A DNA stretch of 16,296 nucleotides from HGM10611 sp964384805 (GTDB lineage: Bacteria; Bacillota_I; Bacilli_A; ML615J-28; CAG-313), in contig CAYLLO010000031.1 of assembly GCA_964384805.1 (NCBI GenBank), forward strand, positions 1 to 16,296, in the 5' to 3' direction. Positions 6,732 to 13,610 of this stretch are shown piece after piece (position 1 is the first letter of the stretch; the number at the start of each line of letters is the position of its first letter). The translations under genes were made by a program, and so were the position numbers. The notes beneath the pieces are model-generated. The model was not told the DNA's origin. It worked only from the letters and a program-made list of their open reading frames with translations, and made no database searches.

Positions 6732-8363
6732 ATGGAATATGTATATAAAGTCATAATGTTACTTGGAGGAGTAGGGGCCTTTTTATTAGGGTTTAAGATT
6801 CTTTCAGATAATATTGAAAAACTAGCCAATAAAGGATTAAGACGAATTTTAGGAAAAGCAACTAAAAATCGTTTTATTGGGGTTGCAATAGGGATGATTG
6901 TCACTGCCATTATTCAGTCTTCATCAGCAACGACTGTTATGGTAGTAGGATTTGTCAATGCGGGAATTATGAATCTTTTCCAAGCAACGGCAATGATTAT
7001 GGGGGCCAACATTGGTACTACTATTACGGCTCAAATTGTTGCTTTAAAATCTTTTGATGTTGCGACTTTCGCAATAGCCTTAGTATTTATTGGAGTATTT
7101 ATGGACATGCTCGGTAAAAAAGAAAAAACGAAAACGGCAGGATTAGCATTAGCTGGCCTTGGACTTGTCTTTTTGGCTTTAGAATTTATGTCAGATTCTA
7201 TGGATTTCTTTAAAGATTTACCAGCTGTTCGTGATTTATTAACAAGTATTGATAATCCTTTTTTATTGTTATTAATTGGGGTAGTATTTACAGCAATTGT
7301 TCAATCTTCATCCGCAGTTACTACCATCATTATTTCGATGGTATCCGTCGGACTTACCGTTGGTGCTACGCCCAATGCGGTCTTATTCTTAATTTTAGGT
7401 ACTAATATTGGAACATGCATTACAGCCTTATTATCGTCCGTTGGTGCTACGCCTAATGCTAGACGTGCTAGTGTTATTCACTTATTATTTAATGTATGTG
7501 GTACAGCTGTCTTTGTAGTTGTTTTATTGCTATGGAAAGATTTTGCGGTTGAGGTACTTCAAAAAGCATTTTCTGAACCGACAACACAAATTGCGATGTT
7601 TCATACCTTATTTAATGTTGTTTCAACATTAATCTTTCTTCCGTTTATCAATGTCTTTATTAAAATGGCAAGTCTTATTGTTAGAGATAAGAAAAAAGAC
7701 GAGAGAACTAGTTATCTTGATGAACGTTTCTTAAATACGCCGTCTGTTGCGGTGTTACAAGCCACAAGAGAAGTAGCCTTTTTAGGACAAGAAGCGATGC
7801 GAGCTTTAGATTTATCACTTGAGGGGTTGTTAAAACGTGATCCTGAAAGTAAAAATAAAGTTTTAACTATTATTGATAATGTTGAAGAATATAATAAAAA
7901 TATTCTTACATATTTAGTTAAGATATCTTCGAAAGAGGTATCTTTCCATGATGAAAAGAAAATTTCAAATTTACATAGTATTATCAATGATTTTATTCGT
8001 GAGGCAGAAATTGCTGATAATGTAGTTAAACATACTAAAACAATGATTGATAAAGACATTACTTTCTCTGATGAGGTTATTCAATCTTTGTATGAAATTA
8101 AAGATTTATTAGCAAGACAATTTGAAAATGTTGAACGAGTAATGATTAAAAAAGATCATAGTGTTTTAGATAGTGTCAATAAAATTGAAGATCGGATTGA
8201 TACAATGCGTATTGATTTAACTAATGGTCATATTAAACGTTTAGAAGAAGGAACGTGCCAGCCTCAAAGCAGTGGTGTTTTTATTAATTTAATTTCCAAT
8301 TTAGAAAGAGCTGGTGACCATTTAAATTATATTGTTGAGTTATTAACCCAAAAAGCAAACTAA
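6732..8363 (+). CDS. Na+/phosphate cotransporter with C-terminal PhoU domain (NptA-type)
   Basis: A predicted inner-membrane sodium-coupled phosphate importer of the Na_Pi_cotrans family. The 543-aa protein has the two inverted repeats with the QSSSA signature, AIIQSSSATT (59-68) and AIVQSSSAVT (188-197). Each is followed by a matching NIGT segment (GANIGTTIT 91-99, GTNIGTCIT 223-231), within about eight hydrophobic helices in residues 1-315. Residues about 340-543 are a helical PhoU-like domain ending LERAGDHLNYIVELL, likely a cytosolic sensor that limits uptake. Nothing is truncated. The gene has its own extended -10 promoter and its own terminator, so it is monocistronic. I see no Pho box. 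Whether it moves phosphate rather than another oxyanion cannot be read from sequence. Confidence 0.9.
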   Translation: MEYVYKVIMLLGGVGAFLLGFKILSDNIEKLANKGLRRILGKATKNRFIGVAIGMIVTAIIQSSSATTVMVVGFVNAGIMNLFQATAMIMGANIGTTITAQIVALKSFDVATFAIALVFIGVFMDMLGKKEKTKTAGLALAGLGLVFLALEFMSDSMDFFKDLPAVRDLLTSIDNPFLLLLIGVVFTAIVQSSSAVTTIIISMVSVGLTVGATPNAVLFLILGTNIGTCITALLSSVGATPNARRASVIHLLFNVCGTAVFVVVLLLWKDFAVEVLQKAFSEPTTQIAMFHTLFNVVSTLIFLPFINVFIKMASLIVRDKKKDERTSYLDERFLNTPSVAVLQATREVAFLGQEAMRALDLSLEGLLKRDPESKNKVLTIIDNVEEYNKNILTYLVKISSKEVSFHDEKKISNLHSIINDFIREAEIADNVVKHTKTMIDKDITFSDEVIQSLYEIKDLLARQFENVERVMIKKDHSVLDSVNKIEDRIDTMRIDLTNGHIKRLEEGTCQPQSSGVFINLISNLERAGDHLNYIVELLTQKAN

Positions 8364-8384
8364 AAACGCCGTAATGGTGTTTTT
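8362..8384 (+). terminator. Rho-independent terminator after the Na/Pi cotransporter
   Basis: AAAAACGCC (8362-8370) pairs with GGTGTTTTT (8376-8384) around a 5-base loop, with one G-T wobble. It runs straight into a T-rich tract (TTTTTTCTTTT). Confidence 0.8.
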
Positions 8385-8415
8385 TCTTTTAATAGATTTC
8401 TTAAAGGAATAAACA

Positions 8416-8490
8416 ATGTATTTAAAAAGTGTTTTAGTTAAAAGGTATTTTACTTTTATATATATGCATATTATATATACAAGTAGGTGA
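8416..8490 (+). CDS. 24-codon upstream ORF in front of alr
   Basis: ATG 8416 is preceded by AAAGGA (8403-8408) with 7-base spacing. The frame reads MYLKSVLVKRYF and onward to TGA 8488-8490. The TGA is part of AGGTGA (8485-8490), the ribosome-binding site of alr. A ribosome ending here would therefore sit on the alr start region, as in translational coupling or leader-peptide arrangements. The peptide has no amino-acid run pointing to attenuation. It may also be a chance frame in AT-rich DNA. Confidence 0.35.
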   Translation: MYLKSVLVKRYFTFIYMHIIYTSR

Positions 8491-8495
8491 TTTAT

Positions 8496-9581
8496 ATGAA
8501 AAACTTAATGATAATTAATAATCAAGCACTAGTTAATAATATTAAGATAATTAGACAAGCAACTAGTAAAAACATTATGTGTGTATTAAAAAGTAATGCT
8601 TATAATTTAGGAATAAAACCTATTTTAAAACAATTATTAAATGTAGGTGTTGATTTTTTGGTTTTTAATCATTATAGTGAATATTTAATATGTCAAGAAA
8701 TGTTAAAGGAGCAAAGAGTATTAATTTTAGAGACGATAGCGAGCAAATATTTAGAAAAGATCCCTGAAAATGTTAGGATTAGCATCAATGCTTTAGAACA
8801 AGCTAAAGAGTTATTATACCTTCAACAAAAGGTTTCTATTCATATTCAAGTTGATACGGGAATGAATAGAGATGGTATCAAAACAATTGATGAATTATCC
8901 CAAATTATCCAACTTTTAAATAAAAAAGATAATATTAATATCGAAGGAATATATACACATTTTATTAGTGATAAAAATGATTTTGTTAACTATAATAAGC
9001 AACAAAAACGTTTTTTAACTTTTCTTTCAATTTATGATTTTAAAATTATTCATACGGCAGCCACCGCCTCTTTGACTAAAAATATTATCGGAAATTATGT
9101 TAGAGTGGGAATGGGAATGTATGGGTTTCATAGCGATTTACCAATTAAACCAGTGGTTAGCGTCTATGCACCAGTAATAAACATTAGAGAAAGCAAAAAA
9201 AATGAAAGTGTAGGTTATTCAGCACAATATATTTCTCAAGAAGATGAATTGATAGGGGTTTTACCAGTTGGATATTATGAGGGGTTTCAAGGTAGATATG
9301 TGTCTAAGGGGGCGAAAAACTATGATGTAGTGGGTAAAATATGTATGAATCATACCTTTATTAAGGTAGACAAAACAATTAAAAAAGGAACTTGGTTGAA
9401 TATTTTTCCAATAAGTGATAAAATAAATGAAAGAGAAGAAATAAATTACTATCATATATTGACAGCTTATCAAAACTTCTCCAGAATATATATAACGGAG
9501 TATTTTAATGACATACGAAAAATATTTAAAAATCCAAACCAAAAAGGCTTTAAACTTAGAAAAAGAGCCAGAAGCTATTAA
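8496..9581 (+). CDS. alr: Alanine racemase (divergent, C-terminally extended)
   Basis: PLP-dependent interconversion of L- and D-alanine, supplying D-Ala for peptidoglycan. Visible are VLKSNAYNLG (30-39) with PLP-lysine K32, VDTGMNRDG (119-127), YTHF (153-156), YVRVGMGMYG (201-210) with R203 facing the PLP nitrogen, VGYSAQY (239-245) with catalytic Y241 for the second subunit, LPVGYYEGF (256-264) and VGKICMNHT (279-287). Two usual residues differ: Q118 stands where many Alr have the carbamylated Lys, and N285 where MDQ has Asp. ATG 8496 follows AGGTGA (8485-8490); an in-frame GTG at 8487 overlaps that site and is rejected. The normal end would be after SRIYI (329-333), but 28 more residues follow and overlap prmC by 74 bases. 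The enzyme call is good; exact substrate could be Ser or another amino acid. Confidence 0.85.
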   Translation: MKNLMIINNQALVNNIKIIRQATSKNIMCVLKSNAYNLGIKPILKQLLNVGVDFLVFNHYSEYLICQEMLKEQRVLILETIASKYLEKIPENVRISINALEQAKELLYLQQKVSIHIQVDTGMNRDGIKTIDELSQIIQLLNKKDNINIEGIYTHFISDKNDFVNYNKQQKRFLTFLSIYDFKIIHTAATASLTKNIIGNYVRVGMGMYGFHSDLPIKPVVSVYAPVINIRESKKNESVGYSAQYISQEDELIGVLPVGYYEGFQGRYVSKGAKNYDVVGKICMNHTFIKVDKTIKKGTWLNIFPISDKINEREEINYYHILTAYQNFSRIYITEYFNDIRKIFKNPNQKGFKLRKRARSY

Positions 9582-10365
9582 ATTATTAATGTTAGAGTTA
9601 TCAGGGATGAATGGAGCTAATTTTTTAGCTGCTTTTAAAGAAGAAATCCCAGAGGATATTTTAAAAAAATATGATATTGCTATTGAACAATATTTAGTTC
9701 ATAATTATCCTGTGCAATACATCTTGGGATATAGTTATTTTTATGGATATAAAATGAAGGTTGATGAACGCGTTTTAATCCCTAGAAGAGAAACAGAAGA
9801 ATTAGTAGCTCATGTTCTTTCGATGTATGATGAAATGTTTGCTGGAAAAAAAGTTAATCTTTGTGATATTGGAACAGGTTCAGGTAATATTGCGGTAGCA
9901 ATAAAAGCAGAAGAACCTCAATTATCAGTTTATGCTAGTGATATTTCTTTAGAAGCCATTGAAGTTGCTAAAGAAAATGCTCAAAATAACAAGGTAGATG
10001 TAACTTTTTTAGTAGGTAATATGGTTGAACCATTAAAAAAATTAGGGATTAAATTTGATATAGTTGTTTCTAATCCCCCATATATCCCTAGTGATGAATA
10101 TGTTGAAGATATTGTGAAAGACAATGAACCCAATATAGCTTTATTTGGTGGCACCGATGGAATGTTTTTTTACGAAGAAATTTTTAAAAATATTAGAGAA
10201 TTATTAAATGAAAAGTCTTTTTTAGCTTTTGAACACAGTTTTAGTAAAAAACAAGCAATGATTGATTTAGCCAAAAAGTATTTTCCTAAAGCTCAAATTA
10301 TGTCTATTAAAGATATGCAAAACAAAGATCGTTTTACCATCATTGTTATGGATGATGTAAAGTAG
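9508..10365 (+). CDS. prmC: Peptide chain release factor N5-glutamine methyltransferase PrmC
   Basis: PrmC methylates the Gln of the GGQ motif in RF1/RF2 using SAM, needed for efficient termination. The 285-aa protein has the N-terminal helical domain with PVQYILGYSYFYG (68-80), the family mark IPRRETEELV (91-100), SAM motif I DIGTGSGNIAV (120-130), YASDIS (142-147) and the substrate-amide motif VVSNPPYIP (186-194). Length is typical and no key residue is missing. ATG 9508 has ACGGAG (9495-9500) at 7 bases. It overlaps the extended 3' end of alr by 74 bases in another frame. prfA, the usual upstream partner, is not adjacent here. Confidence 0.95.
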   Translation: MTYEKYLKIQTKKALNLEKEPEAIKLLMLELSGMNGANFLAAFKEEIPEDILKKYDIAIEQYLVHNYPVQYILGYSYFYGYKMKVDERVLIPRRETEELVAHVLSMYDEMFAGKKVNLCDIGTGSGNIAVAIKAEEPQLSVYASDISLEAIEVAKENAQNNKVDVTFLVGNMVEPLKKLGIKFDIVVSNPPYIPSDEYVEDIVKDNEPNIALFGGTDGMFFYEEIFKNIRELLNEKSFLAFEHSFSKKQAMIDLAKKYFPKAQIMSIKDMQNKDRFTIIVMDDVK

Positions 10366-10373
10366 GTGAGAAT

Positions 10374-11111
10374 TTGAAGTTTTTAATAATTTTAATATGT
10401 AGTTTTTTAACAATTACCGTTCCGACATTAGAACAAACAACATTTGAAGAAATAGTACATAAAAATTATGAACAATATTATTATCTAGTATCTGAAGAAA
10501 TAGTTATTGGTGATGTACTAATTGTTATTGGTACGATAAAGAAAGATATATATATTAGTGGATATATTTATAATACGACTAATGAAAAGCATCTTTTTAA
10601 ATTATCTAATGGTAATACGTATAGTGAATGTTTTTATAAAGTTAAATTGATAGAGGATTTAAAAATAATGATTCAAACAAGTAATGGAACGAATTTTAAA
10701 ACATATGAAGTAGAAAATATCAGTTATAATGATTTTATGTCTATGAATACGGAAAAAGGAGAAGGTAAAAATAGTTTTCCTAGTGAACGGATAAAATTAG
10801 ATATCTTTGATATTTATGCTATTTTATCATTTGTATTTATTGGAATTATTGCTTTATTTACTATTATTTTAGTGATGATATATCGAAAAAAAGAAGCAAA
10901 ATTTAAACAAAATTATCATCAAGATAAAGAATTAAGTTTTGAAAAAAATAATATAATAGAAATATCAAATAACTACTTTGAAGAAGAAAAAGTCAAAACT
11001 AAAGATGAGCAAATGGAAGAGGCATATGAAGAATTTAAAAAAGGAAAGATTACGGAAGAAGAATTAAATAATAGATTACGTAGAATTTGGTGGAGTGAAG
11101 AAGATGATTAA
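10374..11111 (+). CDS. Unrecognised bitopic membrane protein
   Basis: I do not recognise this 245-aa protein. It has an N-terminal hydrophobic signal (about 3-17), a probable extracytoplasmic domain of about 125 residues rich in beta-forming residues, one membrane helix (about 148-170), then RKK and a charged, Glu/Lys-rich cytosolic tail. The tail ends in a SHOCT-like helical piece (YEEFKKGKITEEELNNRL). TTG 10374 is the start, four bases after AGGTGAG (10364-10370), which overlaps the prmC stop. The 3' end overlaps tsaC by 8 bases. The tight packing says it is translated with prmC and tsaC. Its position in a cluster ending in spoIIR makes a sporulation or envelope role possible, but nothing in the sequence proves it. 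Confidence 0.75.
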   Translation: MKFLIILICSFLTITVPTLEQTTFEEIVHKNYEQYYYLVSEEIVIGDVLIVIGTIKKDIYISGYIYNTTNEKHLFKLSNGNTYSECFYKVKLIEDLKIMIQTSNGTNFKTYEVENISYNDFMSMNTEKGEGKNSFPSERIKLDIFDIYAILSFVFIGIIALFTIILVMIYRKKEAKFKQNYHQDKELSFEKNNIIEISNNYFEEEKVKTKDEQMEEAYEEFKKGKITEEELNNRLRRIWWSEEDD

Positions 11112-11688
11112 AATAACAGCTGATGAATTAGTTAAATTATCTAAAGAAAAATTAAAAGGAAAAGTTATTGTTTTCCCTACTGACACAGTTTATGGAATAG
11201 GAGCAATGGCTAATGATGAAGAGGCAATTAAGAAAATTTATAATCTAAAACATCGTAACTCTGATAAACCTTTAGCTTTTTTGGCAGCTAAAAAAGAAGA
11301 TCTTTTGCCTTTCGTAGAAATTACATATCCAGAAACAAATAAATTGATGGAATATTGGCCAGGAGCATTAACGCTTGTATTTCAAAAAAAAGCTGAAATA
11401 GTAGTTAATCATAAGTTTTCTACCATTGGATTCCGTATTCCTAATTCACTGGTGGCTTGTAAGATTTTAAATTATTTAGGAATTATGGTAGTAACAAGTA
11501 TGAATCTAAGTGGTGAGGAGCCTTTAAATGATTTAGAAAGTATTGGGAAATATTTTGGAAATGAAATCGATTATTTAGTTATTGATCAAGAAAAGTTTTC
11601 TAAAGTTTCGTCTACGGTTTTGGATATTTCTACTAACGAAATGAAAATTTTAAGAAAAGGTTCACTATTTACAAAAATTAATGTATAA
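11104..11688 (+). CDS. tsaC: L-threonylcarbamoyladenylate synthase TsaC (YwlC/Sua5/YrdC family)
   Basis: Makes threonylcarbamoyl-AMP from Thr, bicarbonate and ATP, the first step of t6A37 modification in ANN-decoding tRNAs. The 194-aa protein has the YrdC fold motifs VIVFPTDTVYGIG (21-33), KHRNSDKPL (49-57, with the KxR and KP nucleotide contacts), YWPGALTLVF (84-93), IGFRIPN (108-114) and VVTSMNLSGE (129-138), where many members have APSANxSG. This is the short form without the extra Sua5 domain. ATG 11104, with GGAG (11092-11095) 8 bases upstream, is preferred to the in-frame GTG at 11095. It overlaps the preceding gene by 8 bases. Its place between prmC and spoIIR matches the Bacillus ywl neighbourhood. 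Confidence 0.93.
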   Translation: MIKITADELVKLSKEKLKGKVIVFPTDTVYGIGAMANDEEAIKKIYNLKHRNSDKPLAFLAAKKEDLLPFVEITYPETNKLMEYWPGALTLVFQKKAEIVVNHKFSTIGFRIPNSLVACKILNYLGIMVVTSMNLSGEEPLNDLESIGKYFGNEIDYLVIDQEKFSKVSSTVLDISTNEMKILRKGSLFTKINV

Positions 11689-11690
11689 AA

Positions 11691-11726
11691 ATTACCAAAC
11701 ATTACCAAAATATTCTTGGTGATGTT
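11691..11726 (+). promoter_or_regulatory. Hairpin with a duplicated 5' arm covering the spoIIR ribosome-binding site
   Basis: ATTACCAAA occurs twice (11691-11699 and 11701-11709), and TTGGTGAT (11716-11723) can pair with either copy. The best fold is AACATTACCAA (11698-11708) with TTGGTGATGTT (11716-11726): 11 pairs, one wobble, 7-base loop. The 3' arm contains GGTGAT, the ribosome-binding site of spoIIR. TTTTATT follows, so weak termination is an alternative reading. Confidence 0.55.
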
Positions 11727-11731
11727 TTATT

Positions 11732-12199
11732 ATGAAAAAAGTTAATTTTCTATTATGTTTAATGGCAATATTAATTTTAGGTGGATGCACTTATAAAGAT
11801 TCTACAGAAACTCGGATTAGAATTATTGCGAATAGTAATAGTGAAATCGATCAAGAAGATAAAATAAAGTTAAGAGAGGCTTTATTAGAAATATTAACAG
11901 AAAAAAGCCCACAATTAACAGAAATAAATCCTGAAGAAATTAAATATTCTCTTTCACAAAAGAAAATAAATATTAATAATCAATACAAAGTAGAATTTAA
12001 ACAAGAAACTTTTCCCGCAAAAGTATTAGATGGTCAATTTTTGCCATCTGGAACATATATGACATTACTTATAACGATTGGAGAGGGTAAAGGGGAAAAT
12101 TGGTGGAGTGTGTTATATCCTGAATTTTTTGGAGTAAGTTATGAAGATGATAATGAAATCAAATATCGGAGTTATATATATGATTGGCTAAATAATTAA
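11732..12199 (+). CDS. spoIIR: Stage II sporulation protein R (SpoIIR)
   Basis: SpoIIR is made in the forespore and acts across the septal space to trigger SpoIIGA processing of pro-sigma-E in the mother cell. The 155-aa protein carries RIRIIANSNSEIDQEDKIKL (28-47), the family's IRFRVIANSDSxxDQxxKxxVR block, then FPAKVLDG (94-101), LPSGTYMTLLITIGEGKGEN (104-123) and WWSVLYPEF (124-132), clear SpoIIR landmarks. Bacillus SpoIIR is about 224 aa; this one ends soon after the conserved domain, as many do. The N-terminus is a lipoprotein signal with lipobox LGGC (Cys19) rather than a plain signal peptide. ATG 11732 lies 8 bases after GGTGAT, which is inside a hairpin. I see no convincing sigma-F promoter, so transcription may come from the operon. 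Confidence 0.9.
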   Translation: MKKVNFLLCLMAILILGGCTYKDSTETRIRIIANSNSEIDQEDKIKLREALLEILTEKSPQLTEINPEEIKYSLSQKKININNQYKVEFKQETFPAKVLDGQFLPSGTYMTLLITIGEGKGENWWSVLYPEFFGVSYEDDNEIKYRSYIYDWLNN

Positions 12200-12239
12200 C
12201 CAAAATTTAGAAACACTCATAGTATATAAAGGGTGCTAT

Positions 12240-12659
12240 ATGCTAGTTGAAAATATTAATGATGATAATGCTTTGTTAATAAAAAACTTTATTCAAAGAA
12301 TTCCTAACTTAGATGTTGAAGATGATATATTATCTAAGGCAACTATTTTAAAAGATGCAGAAAGTGTTAAGGGAATGATATCATATGAGACTTATTTTGA
12401 TAAAGGACTAATAAGGTACTTTATTTTTCAAAAAGATGTATCATTTGATAACTTAACTAATCTTTTTAATAAAATGCTTGAAAATGCTCAAAAAGATGGA
12501 ATTAAAATGATAATCACAGTTATTCAACAAAATGAGTTAATTTTATTTTTTGAACAATTAGGTTTTACCACAATACCGGTTGATGATATATATATAGGAG
12601 AAACTTCGTTAAAAAATACTATTTATGCACAAGCTATTGGTATGATATATAATGTGTAA
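12240..12659 (+). CDS. GNAT-like protein with a degenerate acetyl-CoA motif
   Basis: The 139-aa protein has the order of a GNAT N-acetyltransferase: GMISYETYFDKGLIRYFIF as the central beta strands (45-63), an amphipathic helix (70-86), a strand IKMIITVI (88-95), then ELILFFEQLGFTTI (99-112), the usual last helix and LGF turn. The pyrophosphate-binding R/QxxGxG/A motif expected before the central helix is absent; QKDVSFDNL stands there. It may therefore bind acetyl-CoA poorly or act otherwise. AAAGGGTG (12228-12235) precedes the ATG. It is the last gene of the alr-spoIIR operon. In Bacillus, ywlB (an acetyltransferase-like gene) sits near spoIIR, so an orthologous slot is possible. Confidence 0.6.
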   Translation: MLVENINDDNALLIKNFIQRIPNLDVEDDILSKATILKDAESVKGMISYETYFDKGLIRYFIFQKDVSFDNLTNLFNKMLENAQKDGIKMIITVIQQNELILFFEQLGFTTIPVDDIYIGETSLKNTIYAQAIGMIYNV

Positions 12660-12692
12660 AAATCTCTAACCCTTTAGGGGCTAGAGATTTTA
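12658..12692. terminator. Bidirectional terminator between convergent genes
   Basis: AAATCTCTA (12659-12667) pairs with TAGAGATTT (12682-12690), enclosing ACCC (12668... to 12672) opposite GGGG(C) (12677-12681) and a TTTA loop. A residues lie before and T/A residues after, so both strands end in a U-tract. It serves the GNAT-like gene (+) and the ZIP gene (-), whose stops lie at its edges. Confidence 0.85.
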
Positions 12693-13466
12693 AAATAAAG
12701 CAGTAAGAGGCATAATACAAATACCTAGTAATGTGAAAAGTAACGCAATAGCATCATGACCATATTTTCTAGAAGATGGTATTAAATCATCAACCGCAAT
12801 ATATATCATAATTCCCGCTACAACTCCAAAAATACTACCAAGCATTAGATCAGTTAAGAAGAATCGTAAAATAAAATAAGCTAAAAGGGCTCCAATAGGT
12901 TCGGTTACTCCAGATAAAAAGGTGTATAAAAAAGCCTTTTTTTTACTATTTGTAGAAAGATATACTGGAAGGGCTACGGTAATTCCTTCAGGGATATTGT
13001 GTAAAGCAATCGCAATAGTAATTGATACGCCTAGGGTAACATTTCCATAACTAGACATAAATGTAGCAATACCCTCAGGAAAGTTATGAAGGGCAATTGC
13101 AAGCATTGAAATCATTCCAACACTAAATAGTTTATTTTTAGGAGAATGGTTTAGGTTATCTAAGGATTTATTATCATCTTGAACAAAGTGATTAATTAGA
13201 AAAGTAATGAGCATTCCTAAAGCTAGACAAATAGTTGATAAAATAGGGCCTAATATTAGGTTGGTATCAAGGGTAATTAATTCAGATGATGAACTATATA
13301 ATTCGAGCATTGCCACACTTATCATGACTCCTGAAGCAAAACCTAAAGCGGCACTAATAAATTTTTTGTTATCACTTTTAGTACAGATAACAATTAAGGC
13401 GCCAATCAATGTTGCCATCCCTGCTATGATAGACAATAATAATGCATATAACGCTTGTAAATCCAT
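12690..13466 (-). CDS. ZIP family divalent metal transporter (ZupT-like)
   Basis: A predicted plasma-membrane importer of zinc or other divalent metals. The 258-aa protein has about eight hydrophobic helices and the two metal-path motifs of bacterial ZIP proteins, ALHNFPEGIA (125-134) and ALHNIPEGIT (154-163), then SGVTEPIGA (185-193) and VDDLIPSSRKYGH (225-237). A variable hydrophilic loop (about 95-112) contains only one His, so it lacks the His-rich stretch of eukaryotic ZIPs. GAAGGA on the minus strand lies about 10 bases before the start, and TATACT (minus strand, 13487-13492) is a plausible -10 box with a weak -35. It is divergent from typA and convergent with the spoIIR operon, so it is a single-gene unit. 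Metal preference cannot be read from the sequence. Confidence 0.9.
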   Translation of the reverse strand: MDLQALYALLLSIIAGMATLIGALIVICTKSDNKKFISAALGFASGVMISVAMLELYSSSSELITLDTNLILGPILSTICLALGMLITFLINHFVQDDNKSLDNLNHSPKNKLFSVGMISMLAIALHNFPEGIATFMSSYGNVTLGVSITIAIALHNIPEGITVALPVYLSTNSKKKAFLYTFLSGVTEPIGALLAYFILRFFLTDLMLGSIFGVVAGIMIYIAVDDLIPSSRKYGHDAIALLFTLLGICIMPLTALF

Positions 13467-13552
13467 ATTATCAAATCCTTCATTTTAGTATATGTTTAGT
13501 TAGAAAAAAGGGAATAGACATTTGTATTAAAACGTGTTCATATTTTTGTAGA

Positions 13553-13582
13553 TTGACAAATTAATATTGTTGGGTGTATAAT
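13553..13582 (+). promoter_or_regulatory. Consensus sigma-A promoter of typA
   Basis: TTGACA (13553-13558), an 18-base spacer, TATAAT (13577-13582). Both hexamers are perfect consensus. The start would be near 13589, giving a leader of about 20 bases with GAAGAGGA (13597-13604) as ribosome-binding site. Confidence 0.9.
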
Positions 13583-13610
13583 AACTACGTTAAATAGAAG
13601 AGGAATAATT

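Noticed and set aside
9261..9542. Minus-strand frame opposite alr/prmC
   Set aside because: Mirror of AT-rich coding sequence, no start signals. Both plus-strand genes are well supported.
11683..11714. Sigma-F promoter for spoIIR
   Set aside because: GTATA at 11683-11687 could serve as -35, but no GGnnAnAnTT-like -10 lies at the required distance.
13207..13488. 93-codon + strand frame opposite the ZIP gene
   Set aside because: Antisense shadow of a clearly coding minus-strand gene; no ribosome-binding site or family feature.
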